Notes: generated by a model from the letters alone, not told the origin. A stretch of DNA of 64,000 bases from Clostridiaceae bacterium (GCA_910575795.1 CAJTGE010000026.1:20494-84493); one strand, 5' to 3'. Positions 50,092 through 60,534 are shown, counted from the stretch's first letter. Numbers and translations are program-made.

Positions 50092-50829
50092 TCACAGTTT
50101 ATTTCCGTTTCTCCCGAATTTCTTCTTTTTAAAATGGAAAAACGGAAAAGCCGAGGCCGCCGCCTCTGCCCGTCCCAGATTATCTCTCTGGCAGGAGCGG
50201 ATCGCCTCGTCTAACTGCTTGAACCGCTCTTCCTCACGCTCGTCCGACACACGCATCAGATATTCCATTTCCTTCATCAGCTTGTCATGCACCAGATAGC
50301 TGACATCCTGGCTGAGCTTTTCCGTGTTCTCCTCCATGGCCCGTCCGATAATATGATCCATGAGCTTCTGGAATTGTTCCATCTTCTCCTCTGCCAGAAG
50401 CGCCTCCACGCTGTCACTGTCAAAGGGCGCGAGGTTTTTGACCGCGGAATCCTCCGCCGCCTTCTCCCTGGCCTGTCCGCCTTCTGCTTCTTCTTTTGTC
50501 CCGGCCTTTTCCCGCGCCTCCTGCCCTTCAGGCCCTGTGCCCTTCAGCGCCGCAATCACATCCTCTTCCAGAATCTCGCCGGAAATCACTGTCTTCCCGT
50601 CCTGGAAGGTCTTTGCCAGCGCGGCTTTGATGGCCTTAAGCTGATAGCCCTTCTCCTTCAGCGACTTCACCTGCCGGAACAGCCTGATATGATAATCCGT
50701 ATAAAACCGGTGCCCCATTTCATTCCTCGGAATCGACAGCTCCAGCTCCTCCTCCCAGTAGCGCAGGACGTGTGCCTCCACATCTACCTTCTTCGACGCA
50801 TCTGAAATCAGATAATGTATCTCAGCCAT
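50092..50829 (-). CDS. MerR-type helix-turn-helix protein with coiled-coil tail (RacA-like)
   Basis: A 245-residue protein. Residues 1-75 form a MerR winged helix (DASKKVDVEAHVLRYWEEEL, then RNEMGHRFYTDYHIRLFRQV). A low-complexity Glu/Ala/Lys linker (about 105-135) leads to a coiled coil (EKMEQFQKLMDHIIGRAMEE, DKLMKEMEYLMRVSDEREEE). No ligand-binding domain as in metal or drug sensors, so a structural DNA-binding role such as RacA's chromosome anchoring is possible. AAAGGAG precedes the ATG. It follows dnaB with a 162-bp gap that has no other feature. Confidence 0.8.
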   Translation of the reverse strand: MAEIHYLISDASKKVDVEAHVLRYWEEELELSIPRNEMGHRFYTDYHIRLFRQVKSLKEKGYQLKAIKAALAKTFQDGKTVISGEILEEDVIAALKGTGPEGQEAREKAGTKEEAEGGQAREKAAEDSAVKNLAPFDSDSVEALLAEEKMEQFQKLMDHIIGRAMEENTEKLSQDVSYLVHDKLMKEMEYLMRVSDEREEERFKQLDEAIRSCQRDNLGRAEAAASAFPFFHFKKKKFGRNGNKL

Positions 50830-50991
50830 ATGTATCCTCTCCTTTAGTCCACTATATTTCGTAGCTTACTACTACTATATGCCGGGTTAAGAAAGAATAT
50901 GAATGGTCGGGGAAATTTTTGTAAGCGGATTAAGGTATGATATTTACAACGTGAATGAAGTCTTGCGGGCGGCCCTCTCACGATCCCTAAA

Positions 50992-52323
50992 CTATCTGGC
51001 CAGATTAGCAAATTTCGTCAGCTCCGGCCTCCACATAAGCTGGATCGTGCCGATCGGCCCGTTTCTCTGCTTGGCGATAATCACCTCCGCGATATTCGGC
51101 GTATCCGTATCTTTATTATAATAATCATCCCTGTAAAGGAACATCACCACATCCGCATCCTGTTCAATGGCCCCCGATTCCCTCAGATCCGACAGCATGG
51201 GCCTGTGATCCGGACGCGTCTCGCATGCGCGGGAGAGCTGGGAAAGCGCCACCACCGGAGCGGAAAGCTCCCTGGCCAGGGCCTTTAAGGAGCGCGAAAT
51301 CTCTGAGATCTCCTGCTGCCGGCTCTCGCCGCCCCGCCCGCTGCCGCTCATGAGCTGCAGGTAGTCAATTATCACAATATCAAGCCCGTGCTCCAGCTTC
51401 ATCTTACGGCATTTTGAGCGCAGCTCCATGATTGAAATGCCCGGCGTATCGTCAATAATCAGGTTCGAGCCGCCGATGGTCCCGATCCCCTCTACCACCG
51501 CATCCCAGTCTGAGTCTGTGAGCGTGCCGGTGCGCAGCTTCTGGGAATCCACATTGGATTCCATGGACAGCATGCGGTTCACAAGCTGCTCCTTTGACAT
51601 CTCAAGGCTGAACACCATGCAGGGAAGGCCCTTTTTCACCGCCACATGCTCTACCACATTAAGCACAAAGGCCGTCTTTCCCATCGAAGGGCGCGCTGCG
51701 ATTAGGATAAAGTCCGACGGCTGGAAGCCCGACGTCCTGTAATCGAGATCAATAAACCCTGTCGGAATTCCGGTCACGGTGCTGTTGCTCTTCGAGGCGG
51801 CCTCAATCCGCTCCAGAACATTTAAGGCCACCTGCCGGATGGGCACAAAATCCCCGCTGCTGCGGCTCTGTAACAGGCCAAACACCGTTTTCTCCGTGTG
51901 AGCCAGAATATCCTCCAGCTTCTCCCGGCCTCCGTAGCAGAGCCCCTCAATTTCCTCGCTCACCTTGATCAGGCGGCGCAGCACCGCCTTATCCCGGACA
52001 ATCCCCGCGTATGCCTTTATATTCACCACAATCGGCGCCATGGCCATGATATCGCGGAAAAATTCGAGGCTGCTGATTTCCGGCGGCACGTCCTTTTCCT
52101 TCAAGCGATCCTGCAGAGTCACCAAATCCACAGGCTTTCCCTCATTAAACAGCTCCACGATCGCGTCAAACACAATCCCATACTGGCGCTGGTAAAAATC
52201 GGCGCCTGTGATCATCTCAGACGCCGAAATAATTGCCTCGCGATCCATCAGCATGGAACCGATCACGGACTGCTCCGCTTCTACACTGTGAGGAAGAATA
52301 CGTTTTACCAGCGCTTCATCCAT
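50992..52323 (-). CDS. dnaB: Replicative DNA helicase DnaB
   Basis: A 443-residue hexameric helicase. The N-terminal domain (SVEAEQSVIGSMLMDREAII) is followed by RecA-like motor with Walker A ARPSMGKTAFVLNVVEH (about 213), H1a VFSLEMSKEQLVNRML, Walker B IVIIDYLQLMSG and H4 SRSLKALARELSAPVVALSQ with the arginine finger region. AGGAGG precedes the ATG. It is third in gdpP-rplI-dnaB, a common Firmicute operon order. Confidence 0.97.
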   Translation of the reverse strand: MDEALVKRILPHSVEAEQSVIGSMLMDREAIISASEMITGADFYQRQYGIVFDAIVELFNEGKPVDLVTLQDRLKEKDVPPEISSLEFFRDIMAMAPIVVNIKAYAGIVRDKAVLRRLIKVSEEIEGLCYGGREKLEDILAHTEKTVFGLLQSRSSGDFVPIRQVALNVLERIEAASKSNSTVTGIPTGFIDLDYRTSGFQPSDFILIAARPSMGKTAFVLNVVEHVAVKKGLPCMVFSLEMSKEQLVNRMLSMESNVDSQKLRTGTLTDSDWDAVVEGIGTIGGSNLIIDDTPGISIMELRSKCRKMKLEHGLDIVIIDYLQLMSGSGRGGESRQQEISEISRSLKALARELSAPVVALSQLSRACETRPDHRPMLSDLRESGAIEQDADVVMFLYRDDYYNKDTDTPNIAEVIIAKQRNGPIGTIQLMWRPELTKFANLAR

Positions 52324-52373
52324 CGCGCGAACCTCCTGTAATTCCAGTCAACAATCCCGCCGCGGACAGCGGG

Positions 52374-52820
52374 CTAACCCTCCACCACCTTCACGGAAAG
52401 CTTGCCTGTCACGTCTTTATGGAGCTTCACCGGCACCGCATGGGTTCCGAAGGTCTTAAGCGGCTCCGGGAGCGCCAGCTTCTTCTTATCAATCTCAAGG
52501 CCGAGCTGATCGGAAATCGCTTTGGCGATCTCCTTGGAGGAAACCGAACCAAACGCCCTGCCGCCCTCTCCCGCCTTAATCGAAACCGTAACCGAAGCGG
52601 CCTCCAGCTTTTTCGCAAGCTCCTTCGCCTGCTCAAGCCGCTCCGCGGCCAGCTTCTCCTCATTCGCCTTCTGAAGCTTTAAGTCGTTTAAATTCTTTGC
52701 GTTCGCCTCGATTCCCAGCTTCTTAGGCAGTATGAAATTCCTCGCATAACCATCATTTACCTTCACAATCTCGCCCTTTTTACCGAGCGCCTTCACATCC
52801 TCTAATAATACAACCTGCAT
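52374..52820 (-). CDS. rplI: 50S ribosomal protein L9
   Basis: A 148-residue protein: [20 protein letters not shown], then the conserved [10 protein letters not shown] signature, a long Lys/Glu/Ala central helix and the C-terminal domain ([40 protein letters not shown]). The frame extends 7 codons upstream, but AAAGGAGAG marks the ATG at 52820, one base after the gdpP stop. Confidence 0.98.
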   Translation of the reverse strand: MQVVLLEDVKALGKKGEIVKVNDGYARNFILPKKLGIEANAKNLNDLKLQKANEEKLAAERLEQAKELAKKLEAASVTVSIKAGEGGRAFGSVSSKEIAKAISDQLGLEIDKKKLALPEPLKTFGTHAVPVKLHKDVTGKLSVKVVEG

Positions 52821-52821
52821 C

Positions 52822-54867
52822 CTATATCTCTCCTTTCTCAAGCATCTCTGTAATAATGGCTTTCATCCGCTCTCTCGCCTCGGGGACGCTGATATCCTTT
52901 ATCTGAGCCCCGGCAATCGTCCGGTGGCCTCCTCCGCCCAGCTTCTCCATCATGATCTGGACATTTATCTCGTCAATGGAGCGGGCGCTGAAATAGATCG
53001 TGTCCCGGATCTGTGTGAGCACAAAGGAAGCCTTAATCCCCACAATATCCAAAAGCTCGTTCGCCGCCTGCGCGCCCACCACGGTGGGACTCTCAAGGCC
53101 CTGCGACGGACACTCTGATATGGCAAAAAAGTGTTTATAAATCTCAGCTCTCTGGATGGCCTCAGCCCTTGCCTTATAGTCCTCCAGGCGATCGCGGAAC
53201 AGCTTTCTCACCCGCACCACATCCGCGCCGTTCCTGCGCAGGAAGGCCGCTGCCTCAAAGGTCCTGACGCCTGCCTGGTTCAGGAAATTATTCGTATCAA
53301 TCACGATCCCGGCATACATCGCGTCCGCCTCGGCAGGCCGCATCTTAATCCCGTCCCCGATATACTGCAGGATCTCGGCCACCATCTCGCACGTCGAGGA
53401 CGCGTACGGCTCCACATAAGAAAGCACCGCATTGTCAATGATCTCGCTGCTCTGCCTGTGATGATCCAGCACTACAATCGTCCGGATCCTGTTAAGAAGC
53501 TCCGGCGCTTCCGTAATACTGGGCCGGTTCACATCCACCACCACCAGCATCGTGCCCGCGTCCGCCCACTCGGCCGCTTCCTCCCCGGTCATCAGCAGAT
53601 CCTCCGGGTAATCCGGATTATCCTGGAAACGCGCCATCATCGGCTTCACCGAAGAATTGACGCCGTTCACCACGATCCGCGCTTTTTTATTCAGAAATGT
53701 CGCCACGCGGTAGATGCCCACCGCCGCGCCGAAGGAATCGCTGTCGCCGTTCTTATGGCCCATGATCAGGAGCTTATCCTTTGTCTCCATCAGCTCACGC
53801 ATCGCATGAGCCTTTACGCGCGCCTTCACGCGCGTCGTCTTCTCAAGCTGCTGCGACTTGCCGCCGTAGTAGCGGATCTTCGAGCCGTCCTTCACCACCG
53901 CCTGATCGCCGCCCCGGCCCAGAGCCATATCAATCGCCGTTCTGGCAAACTCATAATTGCGGCAATAGCTGTCGCCGTCCATCCCCATGCCGATGCTCAG
54001 CGTAACCGCCATGTCATTGCCGATATTGACCGTCTTCACCTCTTCCAGAAGGGCAAACCGATCCTCCTGAAGAACCTCGGCAGACTCCTGTTTTATGACG
54101 AACAGATACTTATCCTTTTCAAGCTTTTTTACAATCCCGTCCAGATTCGTGAGATACTTGTTGATCTTGCGGTCGATCAGGGCAGACAGGAGCGAGCGGC
54201 GGACCTCCTCCACGCTCTCCAGCGCCTCGTCATAATTGTCCAGGTAAATCAGCCCGGCTACCAGTTTCTGCCTGTCGATCTCCTGCTTGTAAAACAGTTC
54301 CTCCGTCTCATCAAACAGGTAAACCCCCATCAGCAGATCCCCGCCTTCGCCCTCAGACATTCCCATCCGGAGCCCCTCTTCCTCGTCCACATAGATTCTC
54401 CGGATATCCACCCGGTAAAATTTATCCTCAAAGGAAGAATGGACGCTCGCCGCGTCCTCCATCTCGTCCAGAAATTCCCTCGTGATCTCCGGAAAAAGCG
54501 CCGTTAAGCTCCTGCGGCTCTCCTTTTCCTCTCTCACAATGTCGGAAAAAGCCTGATTCAGCCACAAAAGGCGTCCGGTCTCGTCCGTAACGGCATAAGG
54601 CATTGCCATATTATCCAGGAGCTGCTTCTGCACCCAGGCATACTGGGCCGAAAACTCTACCATGCCGTTTAAAAGCTTCTTGCGCCTGTACAGAAAAAGC
54701 CACATGGCAATCATAATATAGAGAAGCGTAAAACCCGACATCGCCAGCCCCGCCCGCGGGCTTAAGGCCCCGGCCACCAGATTCGCCGCCATCACGAAAA
54801 CGGACAGCAGAATCGGCCACTGGAGATACAGGCGAAGCTGGCTCTGAATCTTGAATTTTTTTCCCAT
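52822..54867 (-). CDS. gdpP: Cyclic di-AMP phosphodiesterase GdpP
   Basis: A 681-residue membrane protein: two N-terminal helices ([36 protein letters not shown]), a PAS domain ([20 protein letters not shown]), a degenerate GGDEF domain ([20 protein letters not shown]), and a DHH/DHHA1 phosphoesterase: [41 protein letters not shown] and [13 protein letters not shown]. It breaks down c-di-AMP and so tunes cell-wall and potassium homeostasis. AGGAGG precedes the ATG at 54867. A 458-residue antisense frame inside it is not a gene. Confidence 0.96.
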   Translation of the reverse strand: MGKKFKIQSQLRLYLQWPILLSVFVMAANLVAGALSPRAGLAMSGFTLLYIMIAMWLFLYRRKKLLNGMVEFSAQYAWVQKQLLDNMAMPYAVTDETGRLLWLNQAFSDIVREEKESRRSLTALFPEITREFLDEMEDAASVHSSFEDKFYRVDIRRIYVDEEEGLRMGMSEGEGGDLLMGVYLFDETEELFYKQEIDRQKLVAGLIYLDNYDEALESVEEVRRSLLSALIDRKINKYLTNLDGIVKKLEKDKYLFVIKQESAEVLQEDRFALLEEVKTVNIGNDMAVTLSIGMGMDGDSYCRNYEFARTAIDMALGRGGDQAVVKDGSKIRYYGGKSQQLEKTTRVKARVKAHAMRELMETKDKLLIMGHKNGDSDSFGAAVGIYRVATFLNKKARIVVNGVNSSVKPMMARFQDNPDYPEDLLMTGEEAAEWADAGTMLVVVDVNRPSITEAPELLNRIRTIVVLDHHRQSSEIIDNAVLSYVEPYASSTCEMVAEILQYIGDGIKMRPAEADAMYAGIVIDTNNFLNQAGVRTFEAAAFLRRNGADVVRVRKLFRDRLEDYKARAEAIQRAEIYKHFFAISECPSQGLESPTVVGAQAANELLDIVGIKASFVLTQIRDTIYFSARSIDEINVQIMMEKLGGGGHRTIAGAQIKDISVPEARERMKAIITEMLEKGEI

Positions 54868-55051
54868 CTTGTCCTCCTGTGAGAAACACTTTTCGCTTCC
54901 ATGTGCGTTCATGGCGGATCATTATAAAATACTCCGCTTTTACACGCTGGCGTGTCATGAATGGACGCGAAATACTTTCACAATTATATCATAAAGGGAG
55001 GGGTTCGTCCAGAATAATCCGGTTGGGAGAAATTTGGCGATTGATTGCGCT

Positions 55052-55082
55052 GTAACAGTCCAGACAGCCTCTGAACTGTTAC
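55052..55082. repeat. GTAACAGTCCAG palindrome (family copy)
   Basis: GTAACAGTCCAG and CTGAACTGTTAC over a 7-base loop, one mismatch. It lies between gdpP's upstream region and the threonine aldolase 3' end. Confidence 0.7.
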
Positions 55083-55136
55083 ATAGAGCTGACTGCATAG
55101 ACTCAGCTTCAGGTTCCTTTAATATCTCAGTTTCAT

Positions 55137-56180
55137 TCAATGTATTTCATTACTGTTATCCAAGAGCTTCATAAGCCGCTCAATATCTTCCTCTCTGGTC
55201 GCCCAGCTTGTGGCAAAGCGGACAACTGTATGATTCTCATCATATTTTTCCCAGAAGCTGAATGAAACCTGTTCCCTGAGGCGCTCCATTCTGTGGTTCT
55301 CGAGAATGATAAACTGCTGGTTTGTGGGGGATTCCAGATAAAACTGACAGCCTCTTTCCTGAAATCCCTTTTTCAAAAGCTCCGCCATATCGATCGCGTG
55401 GCGGCTGATGGAAAAGTAGAGATTATCCGTGAACAGCGTATCAAACTGGATTCCCAGAAGACGCCCTTTGGCTAAGAGGGCGCCGCGCTGTTTTACAATC
55501 GTCATAAAGTGCTTTGGCGCATTCCTCGTGAATACCACGGCCTCGCCGCACAGGGCCCCTACTTTGGTCCCTCCGATATAGAACGCATCGCAATATCTGG
55601 CGATGTCCGGCAGCGTTACATCTGTATCACGGCTCATCAGGCCGTAGCCGAGCCTCGCGCCGTCCAGGTAAAGCGGAAGGCCGTATTTACGGCAGACCTC
55701 TGATATCGCGGCCAGCTCCTTTAAGGAGTACAGCGTCCCGTATTCTGTCGGATGCGAAATGTAAACCATACCCGGAAAAACCATATGATCATGGTTCTGA
55801 TCATCCAGAAAATTTTTAACGTACTGATTTAAGTCTTCTGCGGCGAGCCTGCCTTCATGCCCTTTGACAGCAAGAACCTTATGCCCCGTGAACTCTATGG
55901 CTCCCGCCTCATGGCCGTTTACATGGCCTGTGTCGGCTGACACCACGCCCTCATACCGGTCTGATAAGGAATCAATCACGATCGCATTGGTCTGCGTCCC
56001 GCCCGCCAGAAAATACACCTCCGCGTTCCGGCAGGCGCATGCCTCCCGGATTTTTTCCTTTGCGCTCCCGCAATAATGATCTGCCCCGTAGCCCGAAAGC
56101 TGCTCGAGATTCGTCTCCATCAGACGGTTTAAAATGCGCTCGTGCGCGCCTTCTGTATAGTCACTCTCAAATGACAGCAT
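55137..56180 (-). CDS. Low-specificity L-threonine aldolase-type beta-eliminating lyase
   Basis: A 347-residue PLP enzyme. MLSFESDYTEGAHERILNRL at the start, VYFLAGGTQTNAIVIDSLS (phosphate loop), SADTGHVNGHEAGAIEFTGH, PLYLDGARLGYGL (Asp binding the pyridine) and the Schiff-base lysine in DAFYIGGTKVGALCGEAVVF. The family splits threonine to glycine and acetaldehyde, though related members act on other beta-hydroxy amino acids. AAGGAGAAT precedes the ATG. Stands alone. Confidence 0.92.
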   Translation of the reverse strand: MLSFESDYTEGAHERILNRLMETNLEQLSGYGADHYCGSAKEKIREACACRNAEVYFLAGGTQTNAIVIDSLSDRYEGVVSADTGHVNGHEAGAIEFTGHKVLAVKGHEGRLAAEDLNQYVKNFLDDQNHDHMVFPGMVYISHPTEYGTLYSLKELAAISEVCRKYGLPLYLDGARLGYGLMSRDTDVTLPDIARYCDAFYIGGTKVGALCGEAVVFTRNAPKHFMTIVKQRGALLAKGRLLGIQFDTLFTDNLYFSISRHAIDMAELLKKGFQERGCQFYLESPTNQQFIILENHRMERLREQVSFSFWEKYDENHTVVRFATSWATREEDIERLMKLLDNSNEIH

Positions 56181-56276
56181 TATTATATTCTCCTTATTAA
56201 TCCTTTTGATTGCATTCCGGTTATTCCTGACTAATCCTTTTCACGATTCCTCTTCATTGCGTCTGAAACAGCGCCG

Positions 56277-56894
56277 TCACCCTTCCATAACTCTGCGGAC
56301 ATCCCTGCGCACTCTTGCCCCAACCATAACCGCAAACAGGATCTTCACCGCATCCCCCGGAAGATAAGGAATCACTCCCACGCCCAATCCGGCTGCAAAG
56401 CCAATTCCAAGCTGCCCGGCAAGCCATACGGTCCCAAACACATAGCACACCGCCGTCCCCAGAACCATCCCGGCCGCCTGAAGCGCATATTTTCCCGGAA
56501 AGCGGTCAATCGCCCATCCTGCAATCAGCGCCATAAAAATAAATCCCACCAGATATCCCCCTGTCGGCCCCGCCAGCTTCACGATGCCGCCTGTAAAGCC
56601 CGAAAAAACAGGCAGCCCGGCAAAGCCCAGAAGGAGATAGACAAGATAGCTGATCGTCCCGGCCTTTGTCCCCAGGACATATACCGCCAGGTAAACCGCC
56701 AGATTGGTGAAGGAAATCGGTACCGGGCTTATCGGGAGAGGAATTACCAGCGGCCCCAGAATGCAGGTCACGGCTGTCATCACCCCGATCAAAGCCATCT
56801 GTTCCGTTGAAAAAAGTTTCTTTTTCTTCGCTCCGTCAGACACCGCCTTATCGGCGGCTCCTTTCTCTGCTCCTACAGACATTGACTTTTCCAT
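56277..56894 (-). CDS. bioY: Biotin transporter BioY (S component)
   Basis: A 205-residue membrane protein with about six helices after a ~28-residue soluble extension. TISYLVYLLLGFAGLPVFSG and GGIVKLAGPTGGYLVGFIFM are the biotin-binding signatures. It starts 20 bp after bioB, so it shares the BirA-controlled transcript. Energy would come from a shared ECF module encoded elsewhere. Confidence 0.95.
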   Translation of the reverse strand: MEKSMSVGAEKGAADKAVSDGAKKKKLFSTEQMALIGVMTAVTCILGPLVIPLPISPVPISFTNLAVYLAVYVLGTKAGTISYLVYLLLGFAGLPVFSGFTGGIVKLAGPTGGYLVGFIFMALIAGWAIDRFPGKYALQAAGMVLGTAVCYVFGTVWLAGQLGIGFAAGLGVGVIPYLPGDAVKILFAVMVGARVRRDVRRVMEG

Positions 56895-56914
56895 GATTCA
56901 TTCCCGCCTTTCCT

Positions 56915-57868
56915 TCACAGATCAAACCCCATCGCGCTCAGCATCTCTACATCATCCGCAATCTGATTGCCCGATGTGGTCAGCATATCGCCTGTAATCG
57001 CCGCATTCGCCCCGGAACAAAACGCCTTTTTCCCGGACTCAGCCATCCGGTTCCTTCCCGCTGCCAGGCGCACATACGCGTCGGGATTGATATACCGGAA
57101 GACAGCAATGCTTCTTAAAATTTCCTCCTCTGATAAGGGCTGCATATCCTCCAGAGGCGTCCCCTTAATAGGCTGTAAAAAATTGATCGGGATCGAACGG
57201 ATCTCCAGTTCATGCAGGCTGAACGCCATATCAATCCGATCCTCCCACGTCTCTCCCATGCCAAGGATACCTCCTGAGCAGACCGAAAGCCCCGCTCTCC
57301 TGGCCCTGTGGATCACCTCCAGCTTATCCTCATATGTATGGGTCGTACAGATAAATGGAAAATACCGCTCCGACGTCTCAAGGTTCGCGTGATAGCGGCT
57401 CACTCCCGCCTCTTTTAAACGGTTAAAATCCTCCTGGGACAGAAGTCCGTGTGAGGCGCACAGTCCAATCCCGCCCGCCTCCTTCATTGCCCGGTAGGCC
57501 ATAAGCGCCCTCTCCATCTCCGCGCCGGACAGAGCCCTCCCGGCCGTCACAACCGAATACCGCCGTATCCCCCTGTCCGCATGCGTCTTACAATCCTTCG
57601 CAATCTCATCCGGCTCTAAAAACGGGTACTCTTCTATCTTTGCGTGGTTGCAGGCAGACTGCGCGCAAAACTTACAGTCCTCCCCGCACCGTCCGCTGCG
57701 CCCGTTGATAATCGAGCAAAGATCAACCCGGTTCCCGCAAAGCGCCCGCCGAATCTCATCCGCGCCCCGGCAGAGCTCTCCCAAATCCTCTGTGAGAAGA
57801 AATGACACATCGTCCGCCCTGGACAGACGCCTCCCGTTTATAATTTCCTTTACAATACATTCGCTCAT
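56915..57868 (-). CDS. bioB: Biotin synthase BioB
   Basis: A 317-residue radical SAM enzyme converting dethiobiotin to biotin. GRCGEDCKFCAQSACNHAK supplies the CxxxCxxC cluster; RYHANLETSERYFPFICTTH, ICSGGILGMGET-type segment (VCSGGILGMGETWEDRI), IPINFLQPIKGTPL and RLAAGRNRM (Arg of the 2Fe-2S cluster region) follow. Upstream is a BirA box at 57987-58017. With bioY downstream it forms a salvage-plus-last-step biotin unit; the earlier pathway genes are not here. Confidence 0.95.
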   Translation of the reverse strand: MSECIVKEIINGRRLSRADDVSFLLTEDLGELCRGADEIRRALCGNRVDLCSIINGRSGRCGEDCKFCAQSACNHAKIEEYPFLEPDEIAKDCKTHADRGIRRYSVVTAGRALSGAEMERALMAYRAMKEAGGIGLCASHGLLSQEDFNRLKEAGVSRYHANLETSERYFPFICTTHTYEDKLEVIHRARRAGLSVCSGGILGMGETWEDRIDMAFSLHELEIRSIPINFLQPIKGTPLEDMQPLSEEEILRSIAVFRYINPDAYVRLAAGRNRMAESGKKAFCSGANAAITGDMLTTSGNQIADDVEMLSAMGFDL

Positions 57869-57986
57869 TTAGCAGTCCCCTTTCAGTACAACCGTTGTAA
57901 TCCCGTTCAAGCTGCATAAACTGCTGCCGGCCGCTTCAGGTTCACGGTTCCTTAACTGCATTTATTATATCCTCTCCCCTCTCTTA

Positions 57987-58017
57987 TTGTCAACCTCATT
58001 ATTTTTATGGTTTACAC
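57987..58017. promoter_or_regulatory. BirA operator upstream of bioB-bioY
   Basis: TTGTCAACC, 13-base spacer, GGTTTACAC, close to the Firmicute BirA box TTGTTAACC-N14-16-GGTTAACAA. It lies 120 bp before bioB and ends 9 bp from the ABC ATPase gene stop. Biotin-loaded BirA would repress bioBY. Confidence 0.8.
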
Positions 58018-58026
58018 TCCATTCCT

Positions 58027-58794
58027 CTACAGCGCCCCCACATACCGCCCCAGAAAATTCTGCGTCCGCTCATTTTCTGAGGAGAACACCTGCTCCGGCG
58101 TCCCTTCCTCCACGATCACGCCTCCTGCCATAAAAATCACGCGATCTGAGATATCCCTCGCAAACGCCATCTCATGCGTGACAATCACCATGGCTATATG
58201 CAGATCCGCCAATGATTTAATCACCTTAAGCACCTCGCCTGTAAGCTCCGGATCAAGGGCCGAGGTCGGCTCGTCAAAAAACAGGATCTTGGGATTCAGT
58301 GCCAGCGCTCTTGCAATCGCCACGCGCTGGCACTGGCCGCCCGAAAGCTGGCACGGATACGCGTCTTCCTTGTCCTCCAGCCCCATTTTCCGTAAAAGCT
58401 CCCGCGCCTCCGCATAAACGGCTTCTCTGTCGCGTTTCTGCACATGGAGCGGCGCGTCCGTAATATTTTTCATCACCGAATAATGGGGAAAAAGATTGAA
58501 ATTCTGGAATACAAGGCCGTACTGCCTCTGAATTTCCTTCAAATCCTTTTTTCCCGCATAGACGGCTCTCCCGTCCGGGCCGTTCCACGCCGCCTTTTTT
58601 CCCATATAGATCAGCTCTCCGCGATCCATGGTTTCCAGCATGGTAGCGCAGCGCAGCAGCGTTGATTTTCCAGAACCGGACGGGCCGATGACGGACACGA
58701 TCTCGCCCTCCTCCACGCTCATAGAAATATCTTTCAAAACTTCCAGCTCATCAAACGACTTTTCCACATGATTCAGTTCCAACAGCTTCATCAT
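58027..58794 (-). CDS. Polar amino acid ABC transporter ATP-binding protein
   Basis: A 255-residue GlnQ/HisP-type ATPase. Walker [14 protein letters not shown] (about residue 36), Q-loop [21 protein letters not shown] signature [20 protein letters not shown], Walker [16 protein letters not shown] and switch His [17 protein letters not shown] favours the first of two consecutive ATGs at 58794. It follows the permease gene by 30 bp and the binding protein before that. Confidence 0.95.
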   Translation of the reverse strand: MMKLLELNHVEKSFDELEVLKDISMSVEEGEIVSVIGPSGSGKSTLLRCATMLETMDRGELIYMGKKAAWNGPDGRAVYAGKKDLKEIQRQYGLVFQNFNLFPHYSVMKNITDAPLHVQKRDREAVYAEARELLRKMGLEDKEDAYPCQLSGGQCQRVAIARALALNPKILFFDEPTSALDPELTGEVLKVIKSLADLHIAMVIVTHEMAFARDISDRVIFMAGGVIVEEGTPEQVFSSENERTQNFLGRYVGAL

Positions 58795-58824
58795 CCACAG
58801 CCCTCCCGCCTCTTTCAGAAACAA

Positions 58825-59484
58825 TTAGCGATAATAATCCATCTTCTTTTCGATCCACTCCATCCCCACAGCAACCAGAAGGTTAAAAATATAATAAAAT
58901 ACCCCCGCCGCCACAAAGGGTATCATATTGGTCTGGGAGGCTGCCAGGGCCTTGGCAATGGAAAACATCTCCGCCACGCTCAGTGTAAAAGCCAGAGACG
59001 TATCCTTTACCAGCGTAATCACCTCATTTGTGACGGAAGGAAGGATCCGCTTCATCACCTGCGGCAGAATAATCTTAAAAAAGGTCTGGAATTTACTGTA
59101 CCCCAGAACACGGGCCGCCTCATACTGCCCGGCCGGCATGGACTGGATCCCGCTCCGGTAAATCTCCGCAAAATAGGCCGCATAGTTGATTACAAATCCG
59201 ATAAACGTAGCCCACAGCCGGTATCCGGAGCCAACCTTGATGCGGAACAGATAGTAGGGGCCGAAATAGACCACCATCAACTGCAGCATCAGAGGCGTTC
59301 CCCTCATGATGGATATGTAAAACTTTACAAACGTCTGAAGCAGGCGGCTCCGGGACATCCGCCCAAAGGCGATGAGTAAACCCAGAGGCAGCGAAAACAG
59401 CAGCGTTGTCACAAAAATCTGAATGCTGATCCCCATTCCTCCCGCCAATTGTATGATCATCTGCTGGATTGTCATTTTCCCCAT
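58825..59484 (-). CDS. Polar amino acid ABC transporter permease
   Basis: A 219-residue HisM/GlnP-type permease with five helices; MRGTPLMLQLMVVYF and the EAA loop YEAARVLGYSKFQTFFKIIL are visible. The frame is open to 59562, but AAGGAACG precedes MGKMTIQQMIIQLAGG at 59484. The 171-bp gap to the binding-protein gene holds no feature I can support. Partner of the flanking genes in one importer. Confidence 0.93.
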   Translation of the reverse strand: MGKMTIQQMIIQLAGGMGISIQIFVTTLLFSLPLGLLIAFGRMSRSRLLQTFVKFYISIMRGTPLMLQLMVVYFGPYYLFRIKVGSGYRLWATFIGFVINYAAYFAEIYRSGIQSMPAGQYEAARVLGYSKFQTFFKIILPQVMKRILPSVTNEVITLVKDTSLAFTLSVAEMFSIAKALAASQTNMIPFVAAGVFYYIFNLLVAVGMEWIEKKMDYYR

Positions 59485-59655
59485 AATCGTTCCTTCCTGT
59501 GTTCCTTCCCAAAATCGCATCTGAAACAAATCCTGCCTCAAACGCAAAGGCCGCTGCGCCAAAACGGATCAGCCGGCAGGACACAAACAGCCTGCGCGCC
59601 CCGCGTTCCTCTGCACAGCGGCCATACGCTTTCAAATCATTGTAGATGGTTCTCT

Positions 59656-60534
59656 TTATTTTCCGATGGTCGTGATATCCTCGCCGAACCATTCCTCGGA
59701 AATACGCTTTAAGGTCCCGTCTGCGGCCATCTCCTCCAGAGCTCCCTGAACCTTATCCCTCAGCTCCTCATTTCCCTTCTTAAAGCCGACGCCGTACTCC
59801 TCTTCTGAAAGGCTCTCGTCCAGAATCACAAAATCCGCATTTCTCTGCTTAATCTGATACCCTGCCACAATCACATCCATGGCGATCGCATCCACCGCGC
59901 CCTGCTCCAGATCCATAAACGCCGTATTGTAATCCGCTGTGGTGAGAAGCTGTCCGAAGGAAGCCGTCAGATCAGACGCCTCTTTAAGCGCCGCCTCCGC
60001 TGAAGAATCAATCTGCACCTCCACAACCTTGCCCGCCAGATCCGCCTGGCTTGAAATGCCGGAATCCTTTGCCACCACAAACACCTGCGTATTCGCCATA
60101 TACGGCTCTGTCCACGTATAATTATCCTCGCGCCCGGTCATCGTAAATCCGTTCCAGATACAGTCAATATTGCCGGACTCCAGCTCCATATCCTTTGAAT
60201 CCCAGGCAATCGGCTGCGGCGTAAACGTAAGTCCCAGACGCTTTGCCGTCTCCTCTGCAAGAGCCAGATCAAATCCCGTAAATTCCCCGTCGTCCCCTAC
60301 GAATCCCATCGGCGGGAAATCCTGGTCAAAACCGACGATAAACGTCCCTCCTTCGCCCTCCGCCGACGGACTCTCCGGCTCTGCCGCTGTCTCCTCTGCT
60401 TTGCTCTCCTCCGCCTCTGCCGCGGTCTCCTCCGCCGACGGGGCCGCTGTCTCTGCTGCTTTTTCCTGGCCGCATGCCGTCATGGATAATGCCATCAAGG
60501 ATGCAATCGCTGTACATAATATTCTCTTTTTCAT
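59656..60534 (-). CDS. Amino acid ABC transporter substrate-binding lipoprotein
   Basis: A 292-residue lipoprotein: signal MKKRILCTAIASLMALSMTA with Cys in the lipobox, a Glu/Ala-rich linker of ~40 residues, then a class SBP-3 domain (VGFDQDFPPMGFVGDDGEFT, GFDLALAEETAKRLGLTF, DCIWNGFTMTGRED, YGVGFKKGNEELRDKVQGAL). GAGGAGGAT precedes the ATG, and a promoter lies at 60614-60642. The ligand is a polar amino acid, not determinable here. Confidence 0.95.
   Translation of the reverse strand: MKKRILCTAIASLMALSMTACGQEKAAETAAPSAEETAAEAEESKAEETAAEPESPSAEGEGGTFIVGFDQDFPPMGFVGDDGEFTGFDLALAEETAKRLGLTFTPQPIAWDSKDMELESGNIDCIWNGFTMTGREDNYTWTEPYMANTQVFVVAKDSGISSQADLAGKVVEVQIDSSAEAALKEASDLTASFGQLLTTADYNTAFMDLEQGAVDAIAMDVIVAGYQIKQRNADFVILDESLSEEEYGVGFKKGNEELRDKVQGALEEMAADGTLKRISEEWFGEDITTIGK

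Noticed and set aside
53131..54507. A 458-codon open frame on the plus strand
   Set aside because: It is antisense to gdpP, which has full domain structure and operon context. Its product is His/Arg/Leu-rich without any domain, as expected for a shadow frame in GC-rich DNA.
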